A DNA stretch of 57,848 nt from Nitrospira sp. Lineage in GTDB: Bacteria; Nitrospirota; Nitrospiria; Nitrospirales; Nitrospiraceae. Location of the stretch: the NCBI GenBank assembly GCA_009594995.1, contig VOPR01000060.1, positions 1-57,848 of the forward strand, given 5' to 3'. The stretch's first letter is position 1; every line of letters starts with the position of its first letter. Made by a program: the position numbers and the translations under genes. The notes beneath the pieces are model-generated. The model saw nothing but the letters and a program-made list of their open reading frames with translations, searched no databases and was not told the origin of the DNA. Below are positions 33,115-42,056 of this stretch, in pieces.

Positions 33115-35954
33115 TGGCCCGCTCCTGGTCGTTGGGCTTCTTGTTGTGCCCCCATCTCATACGCCTCATTGAGGACCTGCGCCACATGTTTTACCGCCAC
33201 CCGCCCGCGCATGCCGTTATTCAGCTGAATCATGCAGGCCGGGCAACTGGTGGCCACCGTGTCCGCTCCGCTCTGCTCGATGTTCCGGCGCTTCCGGTCG
33301 AACACCTGTTGCGACGTGTCGTAATCCTTCACGATGTAGGTACCGGCTCCACCGGCACAGCGATCGGCATCGGTCATTTCGACATAGTCCGAGCCGGGGA
33401 TCTGCTTGAGCAACTGCCGGGGTTCTTTCGTCACCCCGGCGGCCCGCAGATGGCAGGATGAATGGTACGTCACGCGACGCGACTGGCCTTCCAGTGGCCC
33501 CATGGCCGGATGCTGGTCCGACTGCGCGACGAATTCGGTGATGTGGACGACCTTCTTCGCCAGCGCTTCCGCCGCCTGGCGCTCCGGCCCGCCCTCGAAA
33601 AACTTCTTGTACTCCTTGAGCATGAGCGTGCAGGAGGCGCAGCCGGTCACGACACGATCATAGCCCGCCAGCGACTGAAGATTGAAGCGGGCATTCTCCT
33701 TCACCAGATCCACATGCCCGTAGGTTTCGATGGGTGTACCTGAGCAGCGCTGCGGTGGAAGTTCAGGCTTCACATTATGTTTCTGCAAAACGCCGATCAC
33801 GGCATCCCCCACCCCGTCATCAAAATAGTTGGCGGCGCATCCATGGAAGTAGGCCACGCGAGGTCCGCTGCCAGTCTGGTTCGTCTGAGTGAGCTCCGGA
33901 TAGCGGTCACGCAGGTGCCGCGGAGCTAGTTTCGGCAACAGCATCTCAGCCGGCAGCTTGGCCGTGGGCGCGATGCGTTTGAGGAAAGGCGCCGCCAGGC
34001 TCTCAAGCAAGCCGCGCATGAACGGACGATCCCATAGACGCTGGGTCTTCGCCAATAGCTTAAGCATCGCTTCAAATATCGGCAGCTTATGTTGAAACGC
34101 AAAGAGCCACCGCGAGCCCTGATTCGGATGCTCGGCGCGGCGCTGCAGAATCAGCTCCGACACATCCACCCCCGCCGGACAAATCGTGCGGCAGGATTTG
34201 CAGTTCAGACAGGCCTCCACCACCCGCTTCGAGTCGAGGTAGCTATAGTCTTTGGCGGTCACAATTTCGAACCACCCGCGTGAACTCATGTCTTCCGACT
34301 GGAAGACGTCGTAGACCGGGCAGACGGAGTTGCACTTCGCGCAGGTGGCGCAGGGCTTGGAGAGCCGCTGGTAGTCGATATGTTCAGTGAACGGCGTCTC
34401 GCTGATCTTGATGCCGGGGTTCATGACGTTGGCGGGATCGAGCGTCTGCTTCACCTGCACGAAGAGTTGATACAACTCATCCCCGAACATTTTCCGCACG
34501 TATTCGGCCCGCACCCGGCCATCACCATGTTCGCCGCAGATGGAGCCGTCGAATCGCGAGAGTACCGCCTGATGGATCTCATGGTACGCCTGCACCATCT
34601 TGTCGAAGTCCTGCCGGTAGTTCACGTCGAGCAGCGGGGTGATGTGGGCGTTGCCGTTGCCGATATGGCCGAAGATAGCCACCGGCACATGCTGCCCCTC
34701 GAAGAAGTTCTCCAGGTAGCGAATCAGCTCGCTGATGCGGCCGGCCGGTACCACCACGTCATCGACGAAGTTGATCGGCTTTTTGCGCGGGTCGAACCGG
34801 TAGAGCGTGGGGTACAACGCCTTGCGTGCCCTCCACAACTGATCGCGCTGCTCCTTGTCGTAAGCGATGGTGAGGTCACCGCAGAGTTGGTAGCGGCGGC
34901 AGATCGTGGCCATGCGGTCGGCGCGATCGCGCAGATCGGCCTCGCCTTCGGTGCTGTCGAGTTCGGCGAGCAGCGTGGCGGCGGCATCGGCGGGAATGCC
35001 GTGGGCCGAGCGTCCGATCAAGTTCAAGGTGTTGGCGTCCATCACTTCGAGGGCGCTGGGACGGAGGCTCAAGAGATGCGGCACGGCCTCCCCGACTTCT
35101 TCAAGCCGGCGAAAATGAATCAGGGCCGTTAACGTCCCCTGCGGCTTGGGCACCAGGCGGAGGGTTGCCTCACTCACGACCCCCAAGGTGCCTTCGCTGC
35201 CGACGAACAATTTTGGCAAGTCGAACAGCCCTTGATTCAACCCATCGGCCAATCCGAAGAGGTTATAGCCACAGCTGTTCTTGCTGACCGTTGGCTTCTT
35301 GCTGTCGATCAAGGCCCGCTGACGCTGCACGAGGTCGAGAATCGGCTTGAGCGTCGGATGGGCGGCCAGCGTCCGGTCGAGCGCGGGATCGGTCAAACCC
35401 ATCGGCGCGGCGGAGAGCCAGGCGCCCGACGGCAGGCACAGGCGCAGGGCCTGCACATTGTCTTTCACCGAGCCGTAAATGAGCGTGTGGGGGCCGGAGG
35501 AATTGTTGGCGACCATACCGCCGAGTTTGCACATGTCTCCGCTGGAAGGGTCGGGCCCGAAGAGCAGATTGCGGCGGCCGAGCTGTTTATTCAATTCTGC
35601 CAGGACGATCCCCGGCTGCACGCGTGCCCACCGCTCTTCCTCGTTCAGTTCGAGGATGCGGTTCATCTTCGACACGTCGAGGATGATGCCTGACCCGACT
35701 GCGGAGCCGGTCAGGTTGGTGCCGGCCGCGCGCGGCGTGAGCGGAATGCCCCGCTCCACGGCAAAACGGACGACCGTATCGATGTCTGCTTCATGTTCGG
35801 CCAGCACGACGGCCTTGGGCGTCATGCGATAAATGCTGGCATCGACCGCGTAGGCGGTGAGCGTGGGCACGTCGTCCTGGACCTTCGCACGTCCTAGGAG
35901 CTGCCGAAGGTCGTTGACGACGACGGATGAGGTGTTCGGAAGGATGAGGGTCAT
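33111..35954 (-). CDS. Fused FAD-linked oxidase / Fe-S reductase (GlcD-GlcF / D-lactate dehydrogenase type)
   Basis: 947 residues. N-terminal FAD_binding_4 domain (PLTPRAAGTNLTGSAVGSGI, PDPSSGDMCKLGGMVANNSSG, EGTLGVVSEATLRLVPKP), FAD-oxidase C-domain with FGHIGNGNAH and GEHGDGRVRAEY, then two 4Fe-4S motifs near residues 535 and 583 (CATCAKCNSVCP and CLNCKSCRTICP), and two CCG-type cysteine regions (YFHGCAANYF, CAGGAGTY). This is the single-chain D-lactate/glycolate dehydrogenase layout, oxidising a 2-hydroxyacid and passing electrons through Fe-S to the quinone pool or a cytochrome. It heads a unit with the diheme cytochrome and is divergent from a 2-hydroxyacid dehydrogenase. Confidence 0.9.
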   Translation of the reverse strand: MTLILPNTSSVVVNDLRQLLGRAKVQDDVPTLTAYAVDASIYRMTPKAVVLAEHEADIDTVVRFAVERGIPLTPRAAGTNLTGSAVGSGIILDVSKMNRILELNEEERWARVQPGIVLAELNKQLGRRNLLFGPDPSSGDMCKLGGMVANNSSGPHTLIYGSVKDNVQALRLCLPSGAWLSAAPMGLTDPALDRTLAAHPTLKPILDLVQRQRALIDSKKPTVSKNSCGYNLFGLADGLNQGLFDLPKLFVGSEGTLGVVSEATLRLVPKPQGTLTALIHFRRLEEVGEAVPHLLSLRPSALEVMDANTLNLIGRSAHGIPADAAATLLAELDSTEGEADLRDRADRMATICRRYQLCGDLTIAYDKEQRDQLWRARKALYPTLYRFDPRKKPINFVDDVVVPAGRISELIRYLENFFEGQHVPVAIFGHIGNGNAHITPLLDVNYRQDFDKMVQAYHEIHQAVLSRFDGSICGEHGDGRVRAEYVRKMFGDELYQLFVQVKQTLDPANVMNPGIKISETPFTEHIDYQRLSKPCATCAKCNSVCPVYDVFQSEDMSSRGWFEIVTAKDYSYLDSKRVVEACLNCKSCRTICPAGVDVSELILQRRAEHPNQGSRWLFAFQHKLPIFEAMLKLLAKTQRLWDRPFMRGLLESLAAPFLKRIAPTAKLPAEMLLPKLAPRHLRDRYPELTQTNQTGSGPRVAYFHGCAANYFDDGVGDAVIGVLQKHNVKPELPPQRCSGTPIETYGHVDLVKENARFNLQSLAGYDRVVTGCASCTLMLKEYKKFFEGGPERQAAEALAKKVVHITEFVAQSDQHPAMGPLEGQSRRVTYHSSCHLRAAGVTKEPRQLLKQIPGSDYVEMTDADRCAGGAGTYIVKDYDTSQQVFDRKRRNIEQSGADTVATSCPACMIQLNNGMRGRVAVKHVAQVLNEAYEMGAQQEAQRPGAGQ

Positions 35955-36061
35955 GCTTGTGATTGCGTCGTTTCATTGTAGTCGGTCGGCAGAGAGCAGG
36001 ACAAGTGAGTTGTTGCGTCATTCGCGATTCGCTAAGATAGGCCCTAGTTCGCGAGGCCTCC

Positions 36062-37027
36062 ATGTCCGCTCCGACGCTCTATATCTCCCGCCTGCTCCCC
36101 GATCCGGTCATGGCCGTCGCCCGGCAGCAATTCCAGCTCCTGAATGATCCTCGTGATGCCGCGCCCTCCTGGGATGCGCTGGAAGCAGGGTTGCGTGAGG
36201 CGGAGGCCGCGATCTGCACCCTGACCGATCGCGTGGATGCGTCGATGCTGGCCGGAACGACGCGGCTCAAAATCCTGGCCAATTACGCCGTGGGCTATAA
36301 CAACATCGACGTCGCCGCCGCGACGGCGCGCGGCATTGTCGTCACCAATACGCCCGACGTGTTGACGGACTCGACGGCGGATCTCACCTGGGCGCTGATT
36401 CTGGCGGTGGCGCGGCGCGTGGCGGAGGGCGATGCCTATGTGCGGTCCGGGGCCTGGTCCGGCTGGGCGCCGACCCAACTGCTGGGCACGGATGTCTCGG
36501 GCAAGGTGCTGGGGATCGTCGGTATGGGACGTATCGGGCAGGCGGTGGCACAGCGCGCCGCCGGGTTCAACATGCGCATCTGTTACACGTCGCGTACGCC
36601 TCAAGCGCCGGGACGGCTGCCCTCACAATGGGAACAGCGTGCCCTGCCCGACCTGCTGAAGGCGGCTGACTTCGTGAGCCTGCATGTGCCGCTCACTCCT
36701 GCCACCCATCACTTGATCAACGCCCGCCACCTGGCCTTGATGAAACCTACCGCGTTCCTCATCAATACCTCGCGGGGACCGGTCGTCGAAGAGGCCGCGC
36801 TGGTCGATGCCCTCATCCAACGCCGCCTCGCCGGTGCGGGGCTGGACGTGTTCGAACAGGAACCGGTGTTTCACCCCAGTCTGCGCGAACTCCGGCAAGT
36901 CGTGCTGTTGCCCCATCTGGGTTCTGCCACGCTGGCGACCCGGGTCCGCATGGGAATGATCTGTCTGGACAATATCGCCGCACTGTTTGCCGGACAACCG
37001 GCGCCGAATCAAATCAATCGCCCATAG
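36062..37027 (+). CDS. D-2-hydroxyacid dehydrogenase (glyoxylate/hydroxypyruvate reductase type)
   Basis: 321 residues. NAD(P)-binding GMGRIGQ (154-160), substrate Arg238 (NTSRGPVVEE), Glu267 (FEQEPVF) and His285 (LLPHLGSAT) are all present, so the enzyme should be active. NYAVGYNNIDV is typical of the glyoxylate reductase branch. It is transcribed divergently from the fused dehydrogenase; the two could interconvert glycolate and glyoxylate in a salvage or redox cycle. The start at 36062 has GAGG five bases upstream. Confidence 0.85.
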   Translation: MSAPTLYISRLLPDPVMAVARQQFQLLNDPRDAAPSWDALEAGLREAEAAICTLTDRVDASMLAGTTRLKILANYAVGYNNIDVAAATARGIVVTNTPDVLTDSTADLTWALILAVARRVAEGDAYVRSGAWSGWAPTQLLGTDVSGKVLGIVGMGRIGQAVAQRAAGFNMRICYTSRTPQAPGRLPSQWEQRALPDLLKAADFVSLHVPLTPATHHLINARHLALMKPTAFLINTSRGPVVEEAALVDALIQRRLAGAGLDVFEQEPVFHPSLRELRQVVLLPHLGSATLATRVRMGMICLDNIAALFAGQPAPNQINRP

Positions 37028-37087
37028 CGCGAGAATCAATCGATGGGATTTTTGGGCGGCGGACGAAGCGTTGGGATAGACGAGGCG

Positions 37088-39001
37088 TCAGTGACCGGCG
37101 ATCGGCAAGGAGCTTGTCGGGGCAGAAGCCGGAACGTCCGGATGGGCGACCCCGTTGGTATGCTGAAGCCTGAGCGCCTCAACCCGGCGGGGAACGTCGT
37201 GGAAAGAGGGAATCGATTGATACATGCTGAGCGCGCGATCGCGAGCGCCCACTTTTTCGTAGAGGAGCGCGAGTTCGTACCGGACCAGTTGCGCGTTGCC
37301 TCCCCGGCAGCGTGAGTCGGCGATCAACTTCTCCAGCAATTGGATCGCCTGATCCGACCGGTTCTGCTCCTTACAACAGAACGCCATCATGAGACAGGAA
37401 TCCACGAAGAACCCTGAATCTTTCATCGACCCCAGGAATTCTTCTTTCGCTTCCTCCCAGAGCCCCATATCTTTATAGGCCATGCCCAGAGCGTAGCGGG
37501 TTTCGGCATCCACTGCCTCGACAGGAGGAGCAGGAGGCACGACCGCCGGCTGGGCCGGTGGAGGTGGGGGCGCGGTGGCCAGTACCGGTTGGGGCGGGAC
37601 GACAGCCGGTTGAGGCGCGGGAGTGACTGGCACTTCCGCCACCGGTTTCACAGGCACCGGCACAACCGACGGCGCTGGTGACTCACCCTGCAGCCTGAAC
37701 GGGGTCTCCACTACCGGCTCGGCTGCACTCATCACAGGCGGCAGTACAGGCGCGGGTGCTGCCTCTTGCACCGCCTCGACGATCGGCTCAGGCACGCCCT
37801 CCGGTTCCTCTGGTGAGGCCGCATTCGGATCAAACGCCGGCGCCAGTTTGCGCGCAATCGCACTGCCGGGTGCCAAGGCCTGCACCTTTTCAAATAGCTC
37901 CGCCGGCAATGTGGGCATGCCCGGCTCGGGATGTTCCAACAAAATCTCCACCGCCCGCCCGAAATGCTGCGCCGCTGTGGCCGCATCTCCTTTTTCCTGA
38001 TGCAGCTCGCCAAGCAGTTCCAGCATCGGAACGGATGCCGGTTCCACTTTGAGGTAGTCGGCAATCAACGATTCGGCCATGCCATAGTCCTGGGCGCGGA
38101 GGGCTGCCCCGGCAAGAAACCGGTATTCACCTAACGCGACAACCAGATTGCCCTGCAGGAGATGCATCCGGGCCAGCAGTTGGCAGATTTCAGGGTTACC
38201 CGGTTCGCGGCTCAGCAGCTGGGTCAACATGGCCTCGGCGCCGGCATACTGCCCTTCTTCAATGCGGCGGGTGGCTTCGGCCATGAGATCGCCCGCGTCG
38301 CCGGGCTTAGCTGCCGCCGTGGCCGGTTTGGCCGCGCGGGCCGCAGGGAGCGGCGCACCGTCACCCGTCTCGATCATGGACGTGATTTCTTTGGCCTCGG
38401 CATTCTCCGGGTCTAACCGGAGGACCGCCGTATACATCGCTTTGGCTTGATCGTACTGTTGCGCGGCGGATTGTTCGCGGCCGAGTTGGAGATACATCCG
38501 CACCGCTTCATCCACGAGCCCTTCCTGCACGCACAGTTCAGCCACGCGCAGCTGGGCGTCGAGGTTCGACGGGTCCTGGGCGACAATCTTGCGATAGATC
38601 TCCAGCGCTTCCTTGTTGCGGCCGTCCTTGAAGTAATGCTTGCCGAGGGTGAGATAGTCTTGAACGGCGCTGCTCAGCAATCCCCGCTCTGCGTTCAGAT
38701 CGCCGAGGTGCCGGTAGATTTCGATTCTGGCAGGATCAACTTTAAGAATCTTCTTATAGGCGGCGATGGCCTTGAGGACGGAGCCTTCGGAACGGAATGC
38801 GCCGGCAGCCTGCATGAATGCCGTGACGGCATCGGCGCTGGCGTTGCGTTTAAGTTGCAGGTCCCCGATGGAGTTGAAAATGGTGCCGTCGGCGGGCGTG
38901 TCGGTGGTCAGCTTCCGCCATTCGGCGATAGCCGCTTCATACTGCCCCTTAGAGGCAAAGAGCTGCGCGTTCTGCAGCACTGTACGACGGTCGACAGCCA
39001 A
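37088..39001 (-). CDS. TPR-repeat protein with Pro-rich linker
   Basis: 637 residues. At least six TPR units in the N-terminal 350 residues (for example AIAEWRKLTTDTPADGTIFN, AIAAYKKILKVDPARIEIYR, ALEIYRKIVAQDPSNLDAQL, AKAMYTAVLRLDPENAEAKE), then a Pro/Ala/Val linker (about 400-510) and further TPRs near the C-terminus. No signal peptide or membrane helix, so cytoplasmic scaffold. The start is a TTG at 39001 with GAGGAG six bases before it; an ATG is not available in frame. The architecture recalls pilus or motility assembly proteins, which would fit the downstream chemosensory cluster, but no family is assigned. Confidence 0.65.
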   Translation of the reverse strand: MAVDRRTVLQNAQLFASKGQYEAAIAEWRKLTTDTPADGTIFNSIGDLQLKRNASADAVTAFMQAAGAFRSEGSVLKAIAAYKKILKVDPARIEIYRHLGDLNAERGLLSSAVQDYLTLGKHYFKDGRNKEALEIYRKIVAQDPSNLDAQLRVAELCVQEGLVDEAVRMYLQLGREQSAAQQYDQAKAMYTAVLRLDPENAEAKEITSMIETGDGAPLPAARAAKPATAAAKPGDAGDLMAEATRRIEEGQYAGAEAMLTQLLSREPGNPEICQLLARMHLLQGNLVVALGEYRFLAGAALRAQDYGMAESLIADYLKVEPASVPMLELLGELHQEKGDAATAAQHFGRAVEILLEHPEPGMPTLPAELFEKVQALAPGSAIARKLAPAFDPNAASPEEPEGVPEPIVEAVQEAAPAPVLPPVMSAAEPVVETPFRLQGESPAPSVVPVPVKPVAEVPVTPAPQPAVVPPQPVLATAPPPPPAQPAVVPPAPPVEAVDAETRYALGMAYKDMGLWEEAKEEFLGSMKDSGFFVDSCLMMAFCCKEQNRSDQAIQLLEKLIADSRCRGGNAQLVRYELALLYEKVGARDRALSMYQSIPSFHDVPRRVEALRLQHTNGVAHPDVPASAPTSSLPIAGH

Positions 39002-39126
39002 GAAGACTCCTCACCCGACGTTGAGAGTCCACGCTAACAGTCAACCAAATCTTTGTCAAAACAAATGGATAAAAAAGAAACACCGCGAACGCGGCGTCCG
39101 GAGCGGAGATCCTGCGGAACAAACCG

Positions 39127-39155
39127 GCGGCCCCCCGATGAGGCGGAGGGGCCGC
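39127..39155 (-). terminator. Terminator after the cold-shock gene
   Basis: GCGGCCCC at 39127-39134 pairs with GGGGCCGC at 39148-39155. Read on the minus strand it follows the cold-shock stop by about 25 bases and is followed by a T-rich GGTTTGTT. Confidence 0.55.
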
Positions 39156-39179
39156 GGATTTACGTATGGCCCGACCTGA

Positions 39180-39398
39180 TTAGTTCGCCGGTGCGAGATC
39201 TTTCAGCACGTTCGCCGCTTGCGGCCCCTTGGCTCCCTGGACGATATCGAACTCGACGTTCTCGCCCTCTTTCAAGGTCTTGAATCCATCGCCCTGCAGC
39301 GCGGAGTAATGCACGAAGACATCATCTCCACCATCGAGCCGGATAAATCCAAACCCTTTGCGATCGTTGAACCACTTCACGGTGCCCTTAGTCTTCAT
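39180..39398 (-). CDS. Cold-shock domain protein (CspA family)
   Basis: 72 residues with the RNA-binding motifs RNP1 KGFGFI and RNP2 VFVHY and the start [10 protein letters not shown]. It binds single-stranded nucleic acid and acts as an RNA chaperone. AAAAGGAGGACCGT precedes the ATG. The 5' side (39399-39580 on the minus strand) is long, which suits a structured cold-shock leader, though the fold cannot be shown here. Confidence 0.95.
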   Translation of the reverse strand: MKTKGTVKWFNDRKGFGFIRLDGGDDVFVHYSALQGDGFKTLKEGENVEFDIVQGAKGPQAANVLKDLAPAN

Positions 39399-39709
39399 AC
39401 GGTCCTCCTTTTCTCAACGCACGGACATAAAGAGCGCATCAGCTCGTCGGCTGAGTCGCATGACATGGAATGATGACGATAAAAAAGGAGAAACAACAGC
39501 GACGAGCGCGGCAGCTCTTGCGGGGGCGTTCAGACAATATTCAACCCGAACCATCTTGACCTGCTGAAAAGTGCGCAGCGATGTACCATGGGGTGAAAAG
39601 CTTGTCAAGCGGATCTTTTGGCCCGGGCCGATCTGATCTGTTTACAAGCCACGCAGACTCTTCTATAGTGCAGCAACCAATCTTCCGATGTAGGACCCCG
39701 ACCGCTCTC
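39399..39709. other. Divergent intergenic region: csp leader and lptF promoter
   Basis: About 310 bases between csp (minus) and lptF (plus). The right part holds the lptF promoter listed separately; a GGCCCGGGCC palindrome (39620-39629) sits just before it. The left part is expected to be the csp leader. No further gene was found. Confidence 0.5.
39641..39669 (+). promoter_or_regulatory. Sigma-70-like promoter for lptF-lptG
   Basis: TTTACA at 39641-39646 and TATAGT at 39664-39669 with a 17-base spacer: each element matches five of six consensus positions with optimal spacing. It lies about 40 bases before the inferred GTG start of lptF. Confidence 0.65.
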
Positions 39710-40795
39710 GTGCTGCACACCATCCTCGATCGCTACATTTTCCGCGAGCTCCTCTCCCCGTTTTGCATCAGCTTGGCCGCGCTCTGTTTCGTCATGCTCA
39801 CAAAAGAGCTGCTCCGGCTGGTGGAACTCCTGGTGACGAAGGGGATCGGATTTCTCTCGGTCTTGAAAGTCTTCGCGCACTTGCTGCCGTCGTTCTTGGT
39901 GCTCACCTTGCCCATCGCGGGCATCATTGCCTCCATTACGGCCTTCGGCCGGCTGTCGCTCGATAAAGAACTGGTCGCGATGCGCGCCGCCGGATTCAGC
40001 CTGTTGCGGCTCTCCCAATCGGTGTTCCTGTTTGCGGGACTTGTCTGCGGCCTGACGCTCGTGATGGCGCAGTACGGCCAGCCCTGGAGCAACGTCAACC
40101 TGAAAAAGGTGGCGCTCAACCTGTTGCGTGACGAACTGGTGCTGGAACTCGACCGCGGCGTGTTCAATGAAGCCATCCCCAAGATGACCATCTACGTACC
40201 CGATGCCCAGGAGGGACAGGACAACCGGGGCATCTTCGTGGCCGATGAACGCAATCCAGCCGATCCGCGCATCATCGTGGCCCAGCAGTATCAGGTCATG
40301 ACCGACCCGGCCAGCAGCCAGGTGGCGCTGCGGCTCATGAACGGCGTCATCCACAGCCGCCCGCAGAACCCCGAGGAGTATCAGAAGATTTCGTTTGCGG
40401 CCTACGATCTCAAACTGAGCATCAACGCAAGCTTGTACGGCGCCGAGGAACGCACGCCGATGGAGGTCATTCGCGCCAAACTGGAAAGTTCCAACTGGAC
40501 GGATACCAATGCCCTGCGGCGCCTCATGGAATATTATAAGGACCTGGCGTTCCCGGCTGCCTCGCTGGTGTTTTGCATCCTGGGCGTCCCGGTCGGCATC
40601 GTCTCCAAACGCTCGGGCAGCATCGGCGGGTTTGCCGTCGGCGTGCTCGTCGTCATCGCCTATTATGTGATCAACGTCGCCTGCGAGTTTCTGGTGACCA
40701 CGCTGTGGATCTCCCCGTTTGCCGGCGCCTGGTTACCCAATGTGATCTTCACCCTGGTCACCATCTTATGGTTCTATCGAGTGAGCCGACAGTAA
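39710..40795 (+). CDS. lptF: LPS export ABC transporter permease LptF
   Basis: About 361 residues of the YjgP/YjgQ family: N-terminal ILDRYIFRELLSPFCISLAALCFVML, three early membrane helices (LPSFLVLTLPIAGIIASITA), a large periplasmic beta-jellyroll (PWSNVNLKKVALNLL ... KLSINASLYG), and three C-terminal helices (AFPAASLVFCILGVPVGIV). With LptB and LptG it extracts LPS from the inner membrane. Homology starts near LHTILDRYIF, so a GTG at 39710 is preferred over the distant ATG at 39581; the ribosome-binding site is weak. The first of two, 4 bases before lptG. Confidence 0.85.
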   Translation: MLHTILDRYIFRELLSPFCISLAALCFVMLTKELLRLVELLVTKGIGFLSVLKVFAHLLPSFLVLTLPIAGIIASITAFGRLSLDKELVAMRAAGFSLLRLSQSVFLFAGLVCGLTLVMAQYGQPWSNVNLKKVALNLLRDELVLELDRGVFNEAIPKMTIYVPDAQEGQDNRGIFVADERNPADPRIIVAQQYQVMTDPASSQVALRLMNGVIHSRPQNPEEYQKISFAAYDLKLSINASLYGAEERTPMEVIRAKLESSNWTDTNALRRLMEYYKDLAFPAASLVFCILGVPVGIVSKRSGSIGGFAVGVLVVIAYYVINVACEFLVTTLWISPFAGAWLPNVIFTLVTILWFYRVSRQ

Positions 40796-40799
40796 TCCG

Positions 40800-41891
40800 A
40801 TGAGTATTCTCTTTCGCTACATGCTGCGCGAGTATGTGAAGATTTTCGGCATGTGCTTCTCCGGGCTCATGACGATATATCTCGTCATCGACTTTTTTGA
40901 AAAGGTCCGCCGGTTCCTGCGCTACGACGCCCACGCCCTCGATGTGCTGGCCTATTTCGTGTTGAAGATGCCGGCGATTTCCTATCAGATCGCGCCGCTG
41001 GCGGTGTTGATGGCGACACTCCTGACCATCGGCTTGCTGTCACGCAGCCACGAAATCACGGCCATGCGCAGTTGCGGCATCAGCCTCTATTGGATTACCT
41101 CCCCGTTTATCTTTCTGGGAACCGTGCTGGCGATGGTGCTGTTCCTGTTCAGTTCCACCGTCATCCCGCTCGCCCTCGCCAAGGCTGAACAGATCAAGAC
41201 CACCCAGATCGAGAAACGCATCACGCCGGTGTCGCTCAAGGCGGCACAGCCCTGGGTAAGCCTCGGCGGCCAGACTCTGATGAACATCGACACGATCGAT
41301 CCGGGAGGCGCCGTGTTACGCAACATCCGCCTCTATCGATTGAGCCCGACTTTTCAGTTGGAGGAGATTGCTGAGGCGAAGCGGGCGGTCTATTCTACGC
41401 AAGGCTGGACACTGCAGGATGGAATGAAGCGTTCGTTCCGGCAGGACGGCACGGTCTCGGTGAGCAGCTTTCAGACGGAGCCGCTGGCCCTCCCCCATAT
41501 TCCAGACGACTTTACGACCTGGGCGGAACTGGATTCCGAGACGATGACGCTCCGCGAGATTCGCGCCTATGTCGATCGCCTCCAGCTAGGCGGCACCATC
41601 CTGCCTCGCCTGCTGACGGATTATTACGGCCGTATCGCGTTTCCCTGCGTGACCTTCATCATGGTCGTCGTCGGCATTGCCTTGAGCCTCCGGCGCACGG
41701 GGGTGCGAGGCAGCGGCATGGCCATGGGAATCGGACAGGCCATGGCGGTTGGATTTTTTTACTGGTCGACCCATTCCGTGGCGATCGCACTGGGACGTGG
41801 CGGGGCCCTCTCTCCGATGCTGGCCGGCTGGATGGCGAATCTTGTGTTTCTGACGTTTGGCTTGTACTTGCTCCTGAAGGTGCGCTACTGA
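40800..41891 (+). CDS. lptG: LPS export ABC transporter permease LptG
   Basis: 363 residues, paralogous to LptF: SILFRYMLREYVKIFGMCFSGLMTIYLVIDFFEKV, helices KMPAISYQIAPLAVLMATLLTIG, periplasmic domain about residues 130-270, then RIAFPCVTFIMVVVGIALSL and the final helices. Its ATG is 4 bases after the lptF stop. Partner of LptF and LptB in LPS transport. After it, a weak 6-bp inverted repeat (ATCCCA, loop, TGGGAT at 41937-41956) followed by ATATTT may end the transcript. Confidence 0.9.
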   Translation: MSILFRYMLREYVKIFGMCFSGLMTIYLVIDFFEKVRRFLRYDAHALDVLAYFVLKMPAISYQIAPLAVLMATLLTIGLLSRSHEITAMRSCGISLYWITSPFIFLGTVLAMVLFLFSSTVIPLALAKAEQIKTTQIEKRITPVSLKAAQPWVSLGGQTLMNIDTIDPGGAVLRNIRLYRLSPTFQLEEIAEAKRAVYSTQGWTLQDGMKRSFRQDGTVSVSSFQTEPLALPHIPDDFTTWAELDSETMTLREIRAYVDRLQLGGTILPRLLTDYYGRIAFPCVTFIMVVVGIALSLRRTGVRGSGMAMGIGQAMAVGFFYWSTHSVAIALGRGGALSPMLAGWMANLVFLTFGLYLLLKVRY

Positions 41892-42056
41892 CAGGAAGCT
41901 GACATTGTCCGCCAGCGGCGTTCTCGCGTCATTCAGATCCCAAGTGAGCATGGGATATTTGGAAGACATGAATGCGTGCAGCATTGACTGTGACGCCCCC
42001 GTGCGGTAAGTAGACAGGCCGCTACAGGCACCATTTAGCAGCAGCGAAAGGGTTTT

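Noticed and set aside
34380..35132. 250-residue plus-strand frame opposite the fused dehydrogenase
   Set aside because: The dehydrogenase has clear FAD and Fe-S motifs across this region.
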